Positions 23,310 to 35,913 of a DNA stretch of 64,000 nucleotides are shown in pieces (position 1 is the first letter of the stretch; the number at the start of each line of letters is the position of its first letter). This DNA is from Cryptomeria japonica (Eukaryota; Streptophyta; Pinopsida; Cupressales; Cupressaceae): NCBI RefSeq assembly GCF_030272615.1, contig NC_081405.1:308674014-308738013 (forward strand), read 5' to 3'. Made by a program: the position numbers and the translations under genes. Below the pieces are notes generated by a model. The model ran no database searches. It was not told the origin of the DNA and saw only the letters and a list, made by a program, of their open reading frames with translations.

Positions 23310-24430
23310 CTATTTTAAATTCATAGCAGGGTTTATTTTTTGCATATAAAACATGTCAACAGGAAGAAGAGCTAGTTGTAAACAACCCGAAGCTTGTCAC
23401 ATTCCTTGCCTCTGAGAAGAAGAATTCTAGTTGGTCACATCTTGGGTACTACTGGAAGAGTAGTAACAGAGTTTAAGTCATGAAGGTAGTCTAAAGAAAG
23501 AGGAATGTAAACTTTCTAATGGGTAGCATGAATTAGTTTATAGTTTACCATGAATATTGTATAGAAATTGTCTATATAGTGTATTTCTTATTTTATATGA
23601 ATAGTAATATAAAAGGTTTTGTCATTTGTCTTCACAAGATTTTGTGACTGTGTAACATTGTTTGTGTGTTTTCTTCATGGAAGAATTTAATGTCCTTCAT
23701 TCATGTTGTAGTAATTTCAGAGGTATTTAATAGATTACTTAAAGAATAATTTATATAGTAACTAGATGGGTTGCACTGATGTATGACACCAATGTCATGA
23801 TGACCCACTAATTTCAATGAATTGTTCTTAGATATTTATACTCAAATATGGTTTTGACTCTATTTCATGGATTAAGCACTAGTATACAAATGTTTCATGA
23901 TCAGACTCAATGACATTCAAAATATTCAAGTTATTTCTCTCTCTCTCTCTCTCTTTCCCTTTTATTGTGTTTAGGTCGTTCTGTGTTTAACCATCTCTAG
24001 GGTAATTAAAAGATGAAGGAACATGTTATGAAAGTATTTTTATTATATAATTTGTTCATAGAACATAGATGGAGAGGCAAAATTGTTATTCTCAATGATT
24101 AATTAGAAGAAATGGAATAAATATTGAGTAATTGGTGAATCTTGAGAACCCATTGTTTTTAAATATGAGAATTATCCACTATTGGCATCCTGAGGCCATT
24201 GTATAAAGAGGAACAATAAATTTTACATGATATTTTGATTTGGGAACACCCTCCCGAGTTTGGTGGAGTTCAAAGTAAAGAGGGCTAATTCAAATCCTTG
24301 TTGTGTTGTGTTTTATTGTCCTTGGTCTATTGATAGTTTTGAGCAATTGATCTAAGTCTCTTATCCCATGGTTTAGGTTTCATTATTTTCCTTAGGATTG
24401 AGGGTAGATAGAGAAATAATAAACAAAGAA
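23310..24430. other. Gene-free stretch
   Basis: No ORF or repeat family recognised apart from a short (TC)n microsatellite at 23936-23954. Confidence 0.4.
23936..23954. repeat. (TC)n microsatellite
   Basis: Uninterrupted TC dinucleotides, about nine units. Confidence 0.9.
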
Positions 24431-25995
24431 CATGTAGGGTTTTAACTTGGAACTCTGAAAAAACATTGTGGAGGTTTGGCACAAGGGAGAGGTGCAGATT
24501 GCTAATGTAACCTTAAAGTCTCATTGGATTTGATTGCAACAATTAATGGACTCCCATTAAATGTAATTAATTTTCTTAAGAAACTAAAGGAAGAATTCCA
24601 GTGATTCTTCAAGAAGGGTGAGGGAGTGTCACAACAACAAAGCGGTTACAATGGAGAGGAGCTCCCTAGAAAATATAAGGATGAGACCCTTCTTTTAATG
24701 AAATTCTTCACCCTCGACAACTATTATAAAAGATTGTAGACTCAAATATTTCTCATGCTAAACCTCCAAAGGTATGGAATCCACATTAACTTTTCTTTGT
24801 GGTTTTGTTCATCTTTATCCTAATCTATTGCTAGAGCTAAGTAAAATAACTACTTGCCCCTTCATTAGTCTATATAGTTTTTATCTCTCTCTAGTCCCTT
24901 TAGATGGGTTCCTTTCTAAGCCCTCTGATCCCTACTGGAATCTAATTCGGTAATCAAGAAACCTTGGGCTCCTATGGCTAAATTTTTTTTGGTAGTTAGT
25001 TATAACTCTAAGTCGAAACTCATCCCCACCCATTTTAACCATAGTAGCGATGCAAAGAAAAATTCCTCTCTTACCCCAACCCCGCAAAATTGGAGGTGTT
25101 GGAGTCATATGAAAAGGAGGAGGTGGAGGACTATGAATCTTCTTCGAATTTAGAATCTAAGTGGTCTCCCAATGTGTTTGAGGAGGTAGTCCCCTTTCCC
25201 TTTAATCAAGAGCCCTCTTACACTAAAAAGGCCCCCATAGATTCTGAGGTTATGATTTTTAAACTGGAGGAGAATGTTGAAAGATGATAAATGACTATCA
25301 AATGACTTCCCTCGCAGTTTGATGTGGCAATTAGAAAAATCAATAGACTAGAGGTGGTCACCAAGGTGGGGATGAGAGAGGATAAATAAGTTATGGATTT
25401 AAGAGATGAACATTTTGGGAAGAAACAAATAATATGGAAGGGAAGCTAGAGAATTGGAAAAAGGTGGAGGGAATAATGAATGAGCTCTCTGAGAAGGTGA
25501 TGCAAAAAAAGGAGATAAAAATTATTTTGGAACTAAAAGGGAACTAGGAGATCCTCATGGGAAATATTGAGGAAATGGATAAATGAAGTCAGGATATGGT
25601 AGTCAATTTTTTTGCCTCCCTCAAAGATATACATGATGAAAACAATAATAAGAGAGCCAAGCTTAAGAGGCATCTTCTGTCTCCTTTTGCATCGGTGGAG
25701 CCCCTACTTCCATGGTCAAGGACACCTCAGATTCTGGTACCCATAATTTTGTTAAAGACTAAAACAAGAAGATTTCCTTCTCTAACAAAGTTCTTAGTTT
25801 ATGTAGGGACTTTTAGGAAGGTAATGCCTCTGCCCGATAGGCCATCCCTTTGTGCCTTTGGCTGTTAGTTGGTTTTGCTGGTTTTGTTATGTTAGAGATT
25901 TTTGTTGTTGTCTCTATCTCTAGTTTAGTTAATGTTAGTGGTTAGTGGCTTTTTGTTTGTCTTTGTTTTTTGGCTCTATCTTTTGCTTGGTGTAT
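24431..25995 (+). pseudogene. Retroposon with unknown ORF (copy 3)
   Basis: Begins with the same ORF segment as 16430 (GFxLxTLKK, then INFLKKLKE, YNGEELPRKYKDETLLLMKF, FTLDNYYKRL) with stops. Downstream comes an acidic open stretch 25090..25287 (MEVLESYEKEEVEDYESSSN … WSPNVFEEVVPFPFNQEPSY), charged coiled-coil-like sequence to about 25600, and a T-rich LINE-like 3' tail ('gtttgtctttgttttttggctc') near 25950. The layout parallels 3124..4971 (reverse) and 9361..10095. Borders and TSD not found. Function unknown. Confidence 0.45.
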
Positions 25996-27417
25996 CCTCC
26001 TCATGCGCCCTAGGTGGCACTAGGACAAGATATAAATAAGATTCTCAAATGACTCTAGATTAAGTCTTTGTCATTGAGATCAGCATGTGGAACTAGGACA
26101 CCAGTGTGGCACACTAACTTCTTGTATGGACAAAGCACAAAAATCATATGAAAGTAAAAAGTACGATTACAATTTACAAAAAAAATGATATAATGATAAG
26201 TTAAGAAAACAATACAAAATACAAAACCCAAAATAAGATGAGAAATGATAGGGGAAGCTTACAACCAGACCACGATTGAAGCCTCCCACAAGATAAGTGT
26301 CTTCCCTTAATCACAAACATACACATAAATAAGAAAGTTAAATGTTAGGGGTTGTGTTTAGAGGCATGCCTCGATCAGACCCCCATTTCAGTGTTTCCAC
26401 CTCCATGGACAAACTAGATAGTAGCAAAGTCAAAAATGATATAATAAAGATAAAAGATAAGTAAACTAACAAAATAGAGTGAACTCCCCTCCAACTCTTG
26501 TGAAAATAACACCATGCAATCTCCAAGAAGTTGTAACAATGGTGGTTTTCAAATGCTGGAAAACTTGTTTACGATAAGGAAAAAGGGATACCAAGAGCTC
26601 AATAAACTTCCAAATGATCAAGAATCCTCAAGAAAGTCTCAAAATGCATGAGATATATCCTCTAAAGTGAATCTCAATGCCAATAGTTATAGGAAGTGGC
26701 ATTACAAACTCTTCCAGGAATAGGCATAACACTCAAATGGCCACCTAGGGACTGACAAATTCATGGAACGCTAGCATGGTGTGCAGATGTCTCTACGACG
26801 TGCTATAGTCCATTGGTCAACTAGTTAGCATGGTCACTAGAAGACAAATTCTAAGTGGACAAGGCAATCCATGGGGACAAAAGGACAAATGAGGTGATGC
26901 ATGATTTCAATCATCTCAAAGAGAAGGCACTTATGTGACATGGAAGTGTATGGGATGTAATTTAACAACATTACATTTTTCACGTACTTTAGCGAGAATA
27001 TCTTTATGAAGAAATGCAAAGCTAAAGTAGAGATATGTTCTTAAGAATTGCAAAGGGGAAAGCAAAACTTGCCAATCAAACGAAGCTGCCCCCAGTGAGA
27101 TTATTTTGGGATATCATGTTTTTTCTAAGTTATTTCATGACAAAAACATCAGCTACACTCCAACATGTTAGACAAAAGAGCGCTCAAAGATTGAATAGAT
27201 AAGATATAAGATAGCATAATAGAAAAAGCCCTTCTTAATGGATGAAAACCCCTATTATGCAAGATATATGATAGCAACTGACATGATAAAAGAGATGGTG
27301 ACGATATGGGTAGCAAAGTCTGTTATGCTATATAGCCATATGATGGAGCAGCAATTTGAAATATTTCACTACTATGGATAGCAAGTTGTGTTATGTTAGA
27401 TATTCATATGATAGGGT
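25996..27417. other. Gene-free stretch left of the LTR nest
   Basis: No gene or element family recognised. Two imperfect 'gatagca...ttatg(c)tatata..catatgat' phrases near 27215-27415 suggest short local duplications. Confidence 0.4.
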
Positions 27418-27422
27418 GATAT

Positions 27423-27896
27423 TGTTAGACAGTTCAAATAACAGGAAGACAACTGAGAGGGGGGGGGGGTGAATTATTTGTCACAGATTACCGAAACTAT
27501 TAGCAATTTAAAACTTTAATATCAAGACCCAAAACATTAATACCTGAATAGCAGTTAAACCAATTAAGCATAAACAATAATCATAGAATAAAAGCCATCC
27601 ATATGACACCAATTTTATACGTGGAAAAACCGGTAAAGGAAAAATCCACAGTGGGAAGCCTACCCATAGTCAGATACTACTTCTATAGTAAGTATATGAA
27701 TTACAATTGACGGGCCTGTACTTGCTGGAAGGCCAACAACCTAGAGCGCGCTGCTCATCACAAAAGGAGCCTCACTGAATACATAGAAATCCAGACTACA
27801 ATCTAGAGAAGTGTTGAACTGCAAAAGATAACATCTCCTATGCCTGAGTACAGTTCTGTTTAAGTTCAATACCGAAGGACTAAATCCTCTTACATA
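27423..27896 (-). repeat. Element A left (3') LTR, part 1
   Basis: Starts TGTTAGAC; matches 62907-63375. Contains a G run at 27461-27471 in 'actgagaggggg', the U5-end motif shared with B and C. Interrupted at 27896 by element B, whose TSD is acata. Confidence 0.85.
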
Positions 27897-29071
27897 TGTT
27901 AGGCCCAATATGGAAAGCTAATGTACTAAGAGGGGAGGGGTGAATCAGTACTTCAAATCCTTTTAACAACAATATCTTTATTGTTATGCATAAACAAAAA
28001 ACTGTTGTAACATAACATAAAGCTAAAACAAATAGATAACAATCATACATGATTCACTCCATGACACATATATTTTGGTTATCCAGAAACTCTTGGTTAC
28101 AGAGAAAAACTATGGTGGGGATGGCACCCACAACTTCACTACTGCAATAATAAAGAGTGCTCGGTTAGAGCTACATGTTTAGCTATTTCTGATAGCTTAC
28201 CCTGTTAGGAGTATCAAGATCATTAGATCTACTTTGCTAAAGGATTTTACAACACTTATTCTAAATGCTGCACTTGGTTAAAGGCTTTACAATTTATAGA
28301 CTTTGTTACAGTCTTTTACCCTTTTAAAGGTTTCTCTTACAACTTCAAAATATTACAATAAAATCTTTACAAATATCTGCAACTTTACATCTGAAATGTT
28401 ATAGCAGATTCTATGTGCTCAAAATGAGATTACCTCTCTTATAGCATACCTTGGTAACCCATAGAGTAACTCGGTAAACCCTTCTGTTTACTCTATTCTT
28501 TGACTATTCTCTAAAATCCTTCTCGGTGACCTCTATGTCTCTGTAACAGTCATAACACTCAGTGCTTTCTTATGTATCACACCTATCTTGCTTCATACAC
28601 CTCTATATCTTTCTTTATCTCTTATAAATGATCTCAATCCATGCTATATAAATAGATCTCTTATGTCGGTGATCTAGTTCATTACTTTGATCTTACAAAC
28701 ATGATTTATCGAATGAATAACCATACAAAATATTTCATTGGATAGATGACCTCAAAATCATACACAATCTAGAAGTGCAATTTTCAATGTGATAACGGTT
28801 CTTTGTTCCTCGATCTTGTAACATGTTTCCACATGTGTGTCTAGGTTCAATGAATCTGGTTACATGTTTCACTCGGTGTATCATTATTGTTGCTCGGTAG
28901 ACATACAATGTTACTCGATAGACAGCTCAGTGTATACTAGGCTCTATGAATACTTTCTTCTATAACCGACTACTCTGTGCATACCGACTGAATGTTTCGG
29001 TAGTAGTAATGACTAGAGTATATAGAATGACTTTGGATATAAAACTAATGGCTACTTAATAAGCAGTAACA
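27897..29071 (-). repeat. Element B left (3') LTR
   Basis: TGTTAGGCCC...AGTAACA on the plus strand. Shares 'gagaggggaggggtgaatca' near its end (U5 side) with its partner, and a shorter form of this motif with A and C. Confidence 0.92.
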
Positions 29072-29416
29072 ATCTCCCCTTTTGACATTAGTTGAGATGT
29101 TTGACAGAACTACTTTCAAAGTCATAACTCAAAAATCTATATACTTACAAAATTTGACTAGACAGACAGTATATACATTTGTCAATAAAATAGTATATTC
29201 AGATATACTCCCCTTATCAATATACTGTACAAAATTCTGATTTTGCATGCTCGATGATCAATGTTCTGTATTAACTACTCGGTTGTCACTACTCTTTCTG
29301 TCAAAATTAACTGTGCATATGAATACTCTATTCTGCTTGGTATACTCCCCCTATATACTATGATACTATTCTCCCCCTTTGGTACTATACTCCCCCTTTT
29401 TGACAAACATCAAAAC
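29072..29416 (-). other. Element B 3' non-coding tract with repeated polypurine tracts
   Basis: Contains at least five CT-rich runs on the plus strand (29072 'atctccccttttgaca', 29208, 29345, 29370 and 29389 areas), which are purine runs on the element strand. The one touching the LTR (29073-29085) is the expected plus-strand primer site. Confidence 0.6.
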
Positions 29417-32400
29417 TTAGTTACCATTTGGTGGAGGCAACTGATCAAAAATGGATTTGTACTTTGTCCTTGCATTGGTGAGAGTGACAGAGAGGGCATC
29501 CTTAACACTATCCATGAGTGAATTCTGAGTTGTAATGTTAGCTAACAGTGAAATTAGTCCATCTAAGGTGCTTCCCTCTTGTTGAGTGGATAGGGAGGTA
29601 GCCTTATTGATCTCTTCTTGGATGGATGAAAGATGAGGAATGAATAATGTCTGAAGAGTCATTATATCCATCCTGATCTTGTGCTCTTCATTCCTTAGTT
29701 CCAATTGTTGAGCCATGAGCTTTTGTAGCTTGGTATAAAAATTCTGAGTAGAGTTTGGCTCAGTGGTCAACTTATTTGAGAGATCAGTGATCTCTTTCTC
29801 AATCACTTTTGTTTTATTTTTGATATCCTTAATGAATAAAGAAAATGTATAGAGTTTCTGAAATAAATAAAGAATGTGCTTGAGTTGAGGGGACAACTCA
29901 GGAATAAATTTGACAAGTTTTACTTTGCCAATAGCAATAGCTTTCTATACTTGTTCAATCATTTTAGCAGTGAGCTCTTTGTCCTTTAACTTGCTCAAAT
30001 ATTCGGATGCATCTACTCCAGATGTCTCTATTTTGGTTAGGAGTTCATCTAGTTGAACATGGATGGCTGCATCTGTTGTCATTGTAGCTTTATGTAGCAT
30101 ATCTGTTAATAGTGCTTTCACCTTCTCAAGTAGTTTGTTTTTCTTTTGAATAGCCATTTGTTTCTCCTGTTCTGCTTTGGCTTTGCATAGTTCACCAAAT
30201 TCAATGAGTGCTTTCCCGTTTAGTTTAGAAATGTCTACATTTGGCAACACTATTGGTTTTGATAAATATAATTTGAAACTATGCTTTTTCATCTTCTTTT
30301 CTTTACCTTTCACTTGTTTAACTAACACAATGGCTTGTGAGGCTTGTTGACCGTCGGTAGGTTGCTCGGTAGAGGCAACACTTTTATCAATTTCTTAAAC
30401 CTCTGATGTAGCCTTTGTTGTGTCCGTCAGTGCTTCTGTGCTTGGGGTCTCAGAGGTAAAATTTTCAGTGCTAGAAGGAGCTTGAGAGGTCTGTCCTTTG
30501 GTGTCTTGAGAAGTAGTTTCTCCTTCTATAGACTTGTGACCTTCTATTCCTTGTTCAGTATCTTGAGGGGCCTCAGTTGAAATAGGCTGAGTGACCGGAG
30601 GATAGGGCTAAACTTGCTCCAAAACTGAGTCACTGGATACCAGTTTGGCATATGCATTCCCTTCTATCATTTCTTGTTCAGGTGCCTCGGTGTCCATGAT
30701 ATCCTCATCAATTTGTATAGTGTCAGCAGGGTCTTGCTCGGTGATATCAGGATCTTCCTCGGTAACATCAACTGTTTCAACTTCAGCTTGCTCACCATTA
30801 TTCTTGATTCGAAAGATTTCCTTCCACTTTTCCTTTGTCTCATTCTCTACATCCAGATAAAATCCATTCATCAATTTTAAGGCTCTTTGCTTGACTAGGA
30901 AGTTTGAGTGGTAGTTTGTCAGATGTTTAGTGATCTCATCTACTGACATGTCTGGAAAGAGATGTACCATACTTCTTTCTCTCATCTTCTTTTCTGAGTC
31001 CATGGCATATTTCCACTTGTTATCAATATGCAAATACAATTCTTTTGGAAGAGAATTAGTTACTTCCAATGAGACCAATCGGAATTTCAGAAGTGTGCAG
31101 ATTACAACTTCTTCCATTTGTCTCTTTTCTGCATCAGATATGGATTCATATTTAACATATCTAAATGATCTAAATCCACCATATTGCTTCAGATTAGCAC
31201 AAAAGTTATCAACACTATGTACTTCTTCCTTTTTGCTCTTAACAATATGAAATTTTCTTGCATCTTCAGATTCGGTGTCACTAGACTCTTTAGTCAAAAT
31301 GAGTCTCCAAGTAGATTTCTTATAAGTTTTTGTTACCTTTGGTATGGCAACATTCTTTGGTTTCTTACTCGGTGATACTGCAGATGATCTTGTGTTTGGG
31401 CGCTTGACTGAAGGAGTCGGTGATACCTTTGATGTGTCTGGTTTCTTCCTTTTCAGAACATTCCCTTTAGGTAATTCAATAATAGCTTCCTCTTGAGCTT
31501 CAGATTCCTCCTCGGTGATTACTATAGTGCCCTTGATAGGTGTGGATGAAGAAACTTCTCCAAATTTCTCTGTTAATGCCTTGATCATTTTTGTTGCTTT
31601 CCTTGTAGCCTTTGGTACTACAATACTCATCTTTACTTTCTCTTTCACTTCTTCATATGTACCATATCTCAGCACGGTAGCATGCCTTGGTAGTGTCAGA
31701 AAAGTATCTATCTGTTGTTGTGTGATGTCAAAATCAATCTCATAACCCATAGGTGGTAAAGATTGGGTTCTTGGTTCCACAACATTAACATAGCAGTAAT
31801 CGGTGTCCACTTCAAAACATATGTCATCCTTGTATTTCTCTACTAACTGTGGTGGGATCTGGTACCTATTATGCATCCTTTCCTGAAACTTGCTGAAATA
31901 ATCATCCATAATATGATTAAAATTATCACCTAGCTTCTTGATGAAGTCATTTATTTGATGGGTGATTGGTCGGTGTAGCTCCTAAACTACATTACCGACT
32001 GATGGAAAGAATTTCTCAAAGTAGAAAAACATGCATAGTAGAAGTGATCCAAACTTCAGAGTGTTAGCCGAGTTGTTCTTCTTCGGCTTCCTTATGGTGT
32101 TTAGATTCTCAAATAGGTTTTTCAGCAATACTTCACAAAGATCAATTTTCATTCCTTTCTTCACAATTTTATATGCTAAATCGACTACTGCACAGGGTAC
32201 ACTATTTTCCCTTGCCAATTGGATGAAACAATAACCTATGACTCTAATGGCAAACTTCAGCTCTGCATATGTCACATTGTTCAGTTTCAATCCTCTGCAA
32301 TCTAATTCAACTCCGGTTAGAGTGATCAATTCCTTTTGTGATATCATTTTCTGAGCTCAGGCATGATCAAAGATAGGGTAACCGGTGATCAAATGAATGA

Positions 32401-32791
32401 TTTCCTTGGTGATTTTAAATGGTTTCTCTTATAACCACATGAAATCATCATGAACTCTGCTTAGAACAAACTTGACCCACTGGGGTTTGAATACACGGGG
32501 ATAGGTTAGGGCTTTAGTCAATCCCTTGATTTTGATGTGTTCATACTTGCTATCCAATTTCCCATTGGTACACAATTCATCATATGTGTCCTTGATTTCA
32601 ACATGACCTAGTTCCTCAACATGACATTTAGTGAAGAATCTAACATCCTCAACTAGTAAAACCTTATCCGGAATGAGTGAAAATGTAGTTTTATCATCCG
32701 GTTCAGAAGCTAGTTTGGGAGTTAAAGAGTATTTCAGTGAGGGCTTTTCAATGTTCTCAACAACAACGGGCTTCTGGATCTTAGGTGCCAT
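29417..32791 (-). pseudogene. Element B large ORF of unknown function (~1124 aa)
   Basis: A single frame of 1125 codons from ATG 32789-32791 (MAPKIQKPVVVEN) to TAA 29417-29419, broken only by six stops (32429, 32357, 31982, 30608, 30395, 29945) and no frameshift. Residues about 1-330 look globular (FKITKEIIHLITGYP near 125-140; FGSLLLCMFFYFEKFF near 250). Residues about 400-550 are Lys/Ser/Thr-rich and probably disordered (KRPNTRSSAVSPSKKPKN). A second globular stretch follows (VICTLLKFRLV … LYLHIDNKWKYAM, LTNYHSNFLVKQRALKLMNG), then an acidic region (DVTEEDPDITEQDPADT) and a C-terminal coiled-coil-like part from about residue 830 (KAEQEKQMAIQKKNKLLEKV; VIEKEITDLSNKL). Homologous along its length to the ORF of element C. 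No RT, integrase or protease motif. Function unknown. Confidence 0.8.
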
Positions 32792-33302
32792 TGCAGATTT
32801 CGGATAATCACTTAACAAAATATTCCTAGGGTTTGAAGACTTTCAAATGACAAACGCTTCCCACTTAGCAAATGTAAAGTAGATAATCACAACTGATATG
32901 ATTGGTAAACTAGTTTGACAATGCGTTGTGATTGATGTAAATACCTTAAAATTTGCTCGGGAGGTGGTTTGATCACCTTCGAATCACTTGCTCTGCTTTC
33001 TTGAAAACTTGGTAAGTGTGAAATTACCGCAAAAAGCTTTAAGTACACAATATACCTTATCGGGCTTCATGCAGTTAGGTCAAAAGACATTAAATTCACT
33101 CGGTACCACTTCCTTTTTATGCTTTTACCGAGTAGCCAGTCTTCCTGTATTAACCGACTAGACAGGCTTCCAAAAGACTTGATAAAATTTCAAATTTCCT
33201 AATGCATCTTTAGCTATACAAATTTTGAATTACATGCATGATAAAATAGGAACTGTTAAGATTTAACCTTGAGAGAATGCAGTCCCTTCATATCTTTACC
33301 GA
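32792..33302 (-). other. Element B spacer between the two ORFs
   Basis: Non-coding on both strands. It separates gag-like and large ORFs, so the downstream ORF would need splicing, a subgenomic RNA or internal initiation. I see no clear splice signals. Confidence 0.4.
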
Positions 33303-34655
33303 TTAATTTGGAATAGGTGCACCTAACTCGGTAGGTAAGGTGCTTTCTTCATTTGACACAATTTCCTTCTTTTTCCAAATCATCTGTAATTTGCCTTTTA
33401 TTTCTTCAGTGTCTCCTCTAGGTTGATCTTTGCAATCTCTAGCCAAGTGTCCAACTTTGTAACAATGAAAACATGCCATACCAGGATTTCTCCATGATCT
33501 TCGGTTGTTCATTCCAAACCTTATAAAGCAGTTGGCACTTATATGTCCATATCTTCCACAACATTCACACCATATCCTTGTATTGTAATCCCATGGTACT
33601 GCAGAATACTATCAGTAAGGATCTGTGTGAGTTCGGTAACCTCTAGCATTTGCTTGGTGTGCAAACCACATATAGTTATTTTTCTTAAACCAACATTTCT
33701 CGGTACTATGTCCATATCTATTGCAATTTTTACAAAACCCTTTGAATTTTGCCTTCTGATAATTGTTAACAGACTTTGTCCTACATTGATTAGATGTGTG
33801 ACCATATTTATTGCAATTGTAACAATAACCATTAGACATAGTGACATTCGGTTGCTTACCTTTTCTGATTTGGCACAAGTTAGTAGTATGACCTTGATTT
33901 CCACAATAGTTGAAAATAGGTTTCTTTCCTTTGATGTTCTTCTTGTTTCCAGCTTGCTTTGATGATTCTCCTCTCTCGGTAGTGTGGATTCCCTTCTCGG
34001 TAGAGTCTTTTCCTTTTTAACCGAGTCCTGCATCCTTTTTGGGTCTTCTTGTATTCAATTGCTCATCCAACATCTTTGATGCTTCATAACTCTTCTTCAG
34101 TGTTTCTTTGGATTTCTTCTATATTTCAAGTTCATCGGTTAACTTTGATACTTCAAGTTTCAATGCTTGATTCTCATTATCCTTCAGATTTGCTTCATGA
34201 TGTGCATAACCCAATTGATCTGACAGATTACTTTGAATTCCAGTCAACCTTGTGATTTCATCATTCTTTTCAAATACTAATGCTTCAAGCTATTGTTTTT
34301 CTCTTTCAATATCTCTTACTTTATCCTCAGTTGTCCTCAATGCATCAAGATTTTCAGTCATCTGTGTGCTGAAATGTTCATGTCCTCTTTTCATTGCTTT
34401 TAGCTGATCAATCAGTGCTTTGTTCTTTTCTTTCAGTTCTCCAATCATCTCTTCAGTCTCTTTAGATATACTATTCTCAGATGATGTCTCAATCTGTTCC
34501 ACTAACTCTTAAGAGTCCTGCAAATCATTAGACAATCTTCTTCTAACTTTCAATGATTTTTACATTTGTCTTTGCATGTCTACAATCACTTGATTAGCAT
34601 GTTCCAACACTTCTTGCAAATACACAATTCTCAGAGATTGTTTATAGCTTTCCAT
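33303..34655 (-). pseudogene. Element B Gag-like protein: coiled coil plus five CCHC knuckles
   Basis: One frame of about 450 codons from ATG 34653-34655 (MESYKQSLRIVYLQEVLEHA), about 50 bp after the PBS, to TAA 33303-33305, with stops near 34560, 34508, 34290, 34120 and 33612. Residues about 45-200 are a long charged coiled coil (EEMIGELKEKNKALIDQLKA; DKVRDIEREK; SKLTDELEI). Then a basic segment with SKMLDEQLNTRRP. Between about 33430 and 33925 lie five zinc knuckles: FNYCGNQGHTTNLC (first Cys replaced by Phe), CYNCNKYGHTSNQC, CKNCNRYGHSTEKC, CECCGRYGHISANC and CFHCYKVGHLARDC. Knuckles bind nucleic acid in retroviral-type Gags. Plant copia Gag usually has one or two, so five is unusual. No protease follows. 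Confidence 0.85.
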
Positions 34656-34703
34656 TGATAAGATCTTTTTCCTTAGGCTGTTAAACCCTTTTCCAAGATT
34701 CAA

Positions 34704-34715
34704 GCTCTGATACCA
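34704..34715 (-). other. Element B primer-binding site
   Basis: TGGTATCAGAGC on the element strand, 2 bp from the 5' LTR; complementary to the 3' end of plant initiator-Met tRNA. Confidence 0.9.
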
Positions 34716-34717
34716 AT

Positions 34718-35908
34718 TGTTAGGCCCAATATGGAAAGCTAATCTACTGAGAGGGGAGGGGTGAATCAGTACTTCAAATCCTTTTAACAACAATATCTTT
34801 ACTATTATGCATAAACCAAAAACTGTTGTAACATAACATAAAGCTAAAACAAATAGATAACAATCATATATGATTCACTCCATGACACATATATTTTGGT
34901 TACGCAGAAACTCTTGGTTAGAGAGAAAAATTGCGGTGGGGATGGCACCCACAACTTCATTACTGCAATAATAAAGAGTGCTCGGTTAGAGCTACATGTT
35001 TAGCAATTTCTGATAGCTTACCTTGTTAGGAGTATCAAGATCGTTAGATCTACCTTGCTAAAGGATTTTAAAACACTTATTCTAAATGTTGCACCTGGTT
35101 AAAGGCTTTACAATTTATAGACTTTGTTACAGTCTTTTACCCTATTAAAGGTTTCTCTTACAACTTCAAAATATTACAATAAAATTTTTACAAATATCTG
35201 CAACTTTACATCTGAAATGTTATATCAGATTCTATGTGCTCAAAATGAGATTACCTTGCTTATAGCATACCTTGGTAACCCATAGAGTAACTCGATAAAC
35301 CCTTCTGTTTACTTTGTTCTTTAACTATTCTCTGAAATCCTTCTTGGTGACCTCTGTGTCTCTGTAATAGTCATAACACTCAGTGCTTTCTTATGTATCA
35401 CACATGTCTTGCTTCATACACCTCTATATCTTTCTCTATCTCTTATAAATGATCTCAATCCATGCTATATAAATAGATCTCTTATGTTGGTGATCTGGTT
35501 CATTGCTTCGATCTTACAAACATGATTTATCGAATGAATAACCATACAAAATATTTCATTGGATAGATCACCTCAAAATCATACACAATCTAGAAGTGCA
35601 ATTTTCAATGTGATAACGGTTCTTTGTTCCTCGATCTTGTAACATGTTTCCACATGTGTGTCCAAGTTCAATGAATCTGGTAGCACTTTTCACTCAGTGT
35701 ATATCAACTCAGTGTATCATCATTTCTACTTGGTAGACATATAGTGTTACTCGGTAGACAGCTCGGTGTATACTGGGCTCTGTGAATACTTTCTCCTATA
35801 ACTGACTGCTCTGTGTATACCGACTGAATGTTTCGGTAGTAGTAACTGACTAGAGTATATAGAATGAATTTGGATATAAAACTAATGGCAACTTAATAAG
35901 TAGTAACA
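34718..35908 (-). repeat. Element B right (5') LTR
   Basis: Pair of 27897..29071. Followed by TSD acata at 35909-35913. Confidence 0.92.
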
Positions 35909-35913
35909 ACATA

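Larger units (their letters stand above)
27897..35908 (-). mobile_element. Element B: pol-less copia-like LTR element, complete
   Basis: Structurally complete, 8012 bp, with perfect 5-bp TSD acata (27892-27896 and 35909-35913). LTRs are 27897..29071 (1175 bp) and 34718..35908 (1191 bp), TG...CA. The element reads on the minus strand: PBS 34704-34715, Gag-like ORF 33303..34655, spacer, large ORF 29417..32791, then several CT-rich (PPT) tracts up to the left LTR. No protease, integrase, RT or RNase H was found in 5.6 kb of interior, so it is non-autonomous. By eye, 12 differences over the first ~222 bp of LTR. The uninterrupted target is visible in A's other LTR at 63378. Confidence 0.92.

Noticed and set aside
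23936-23954. (TC)n tract considered as a promoter pyrimidine patch
   Set aside because: No gene follows on either strand.
30645-31745. Several plus-strand ORFs over the large ORF of element B
   Set aside because: Antisense shadows; the minus-strand frame has the long open reading and the homologue in element C.
33543-33962. Plus-strand ORF of 139 codons opposite the zinc-knuckle Gag
   Set aside because: Antisense shadow of the Gag-like ORF.
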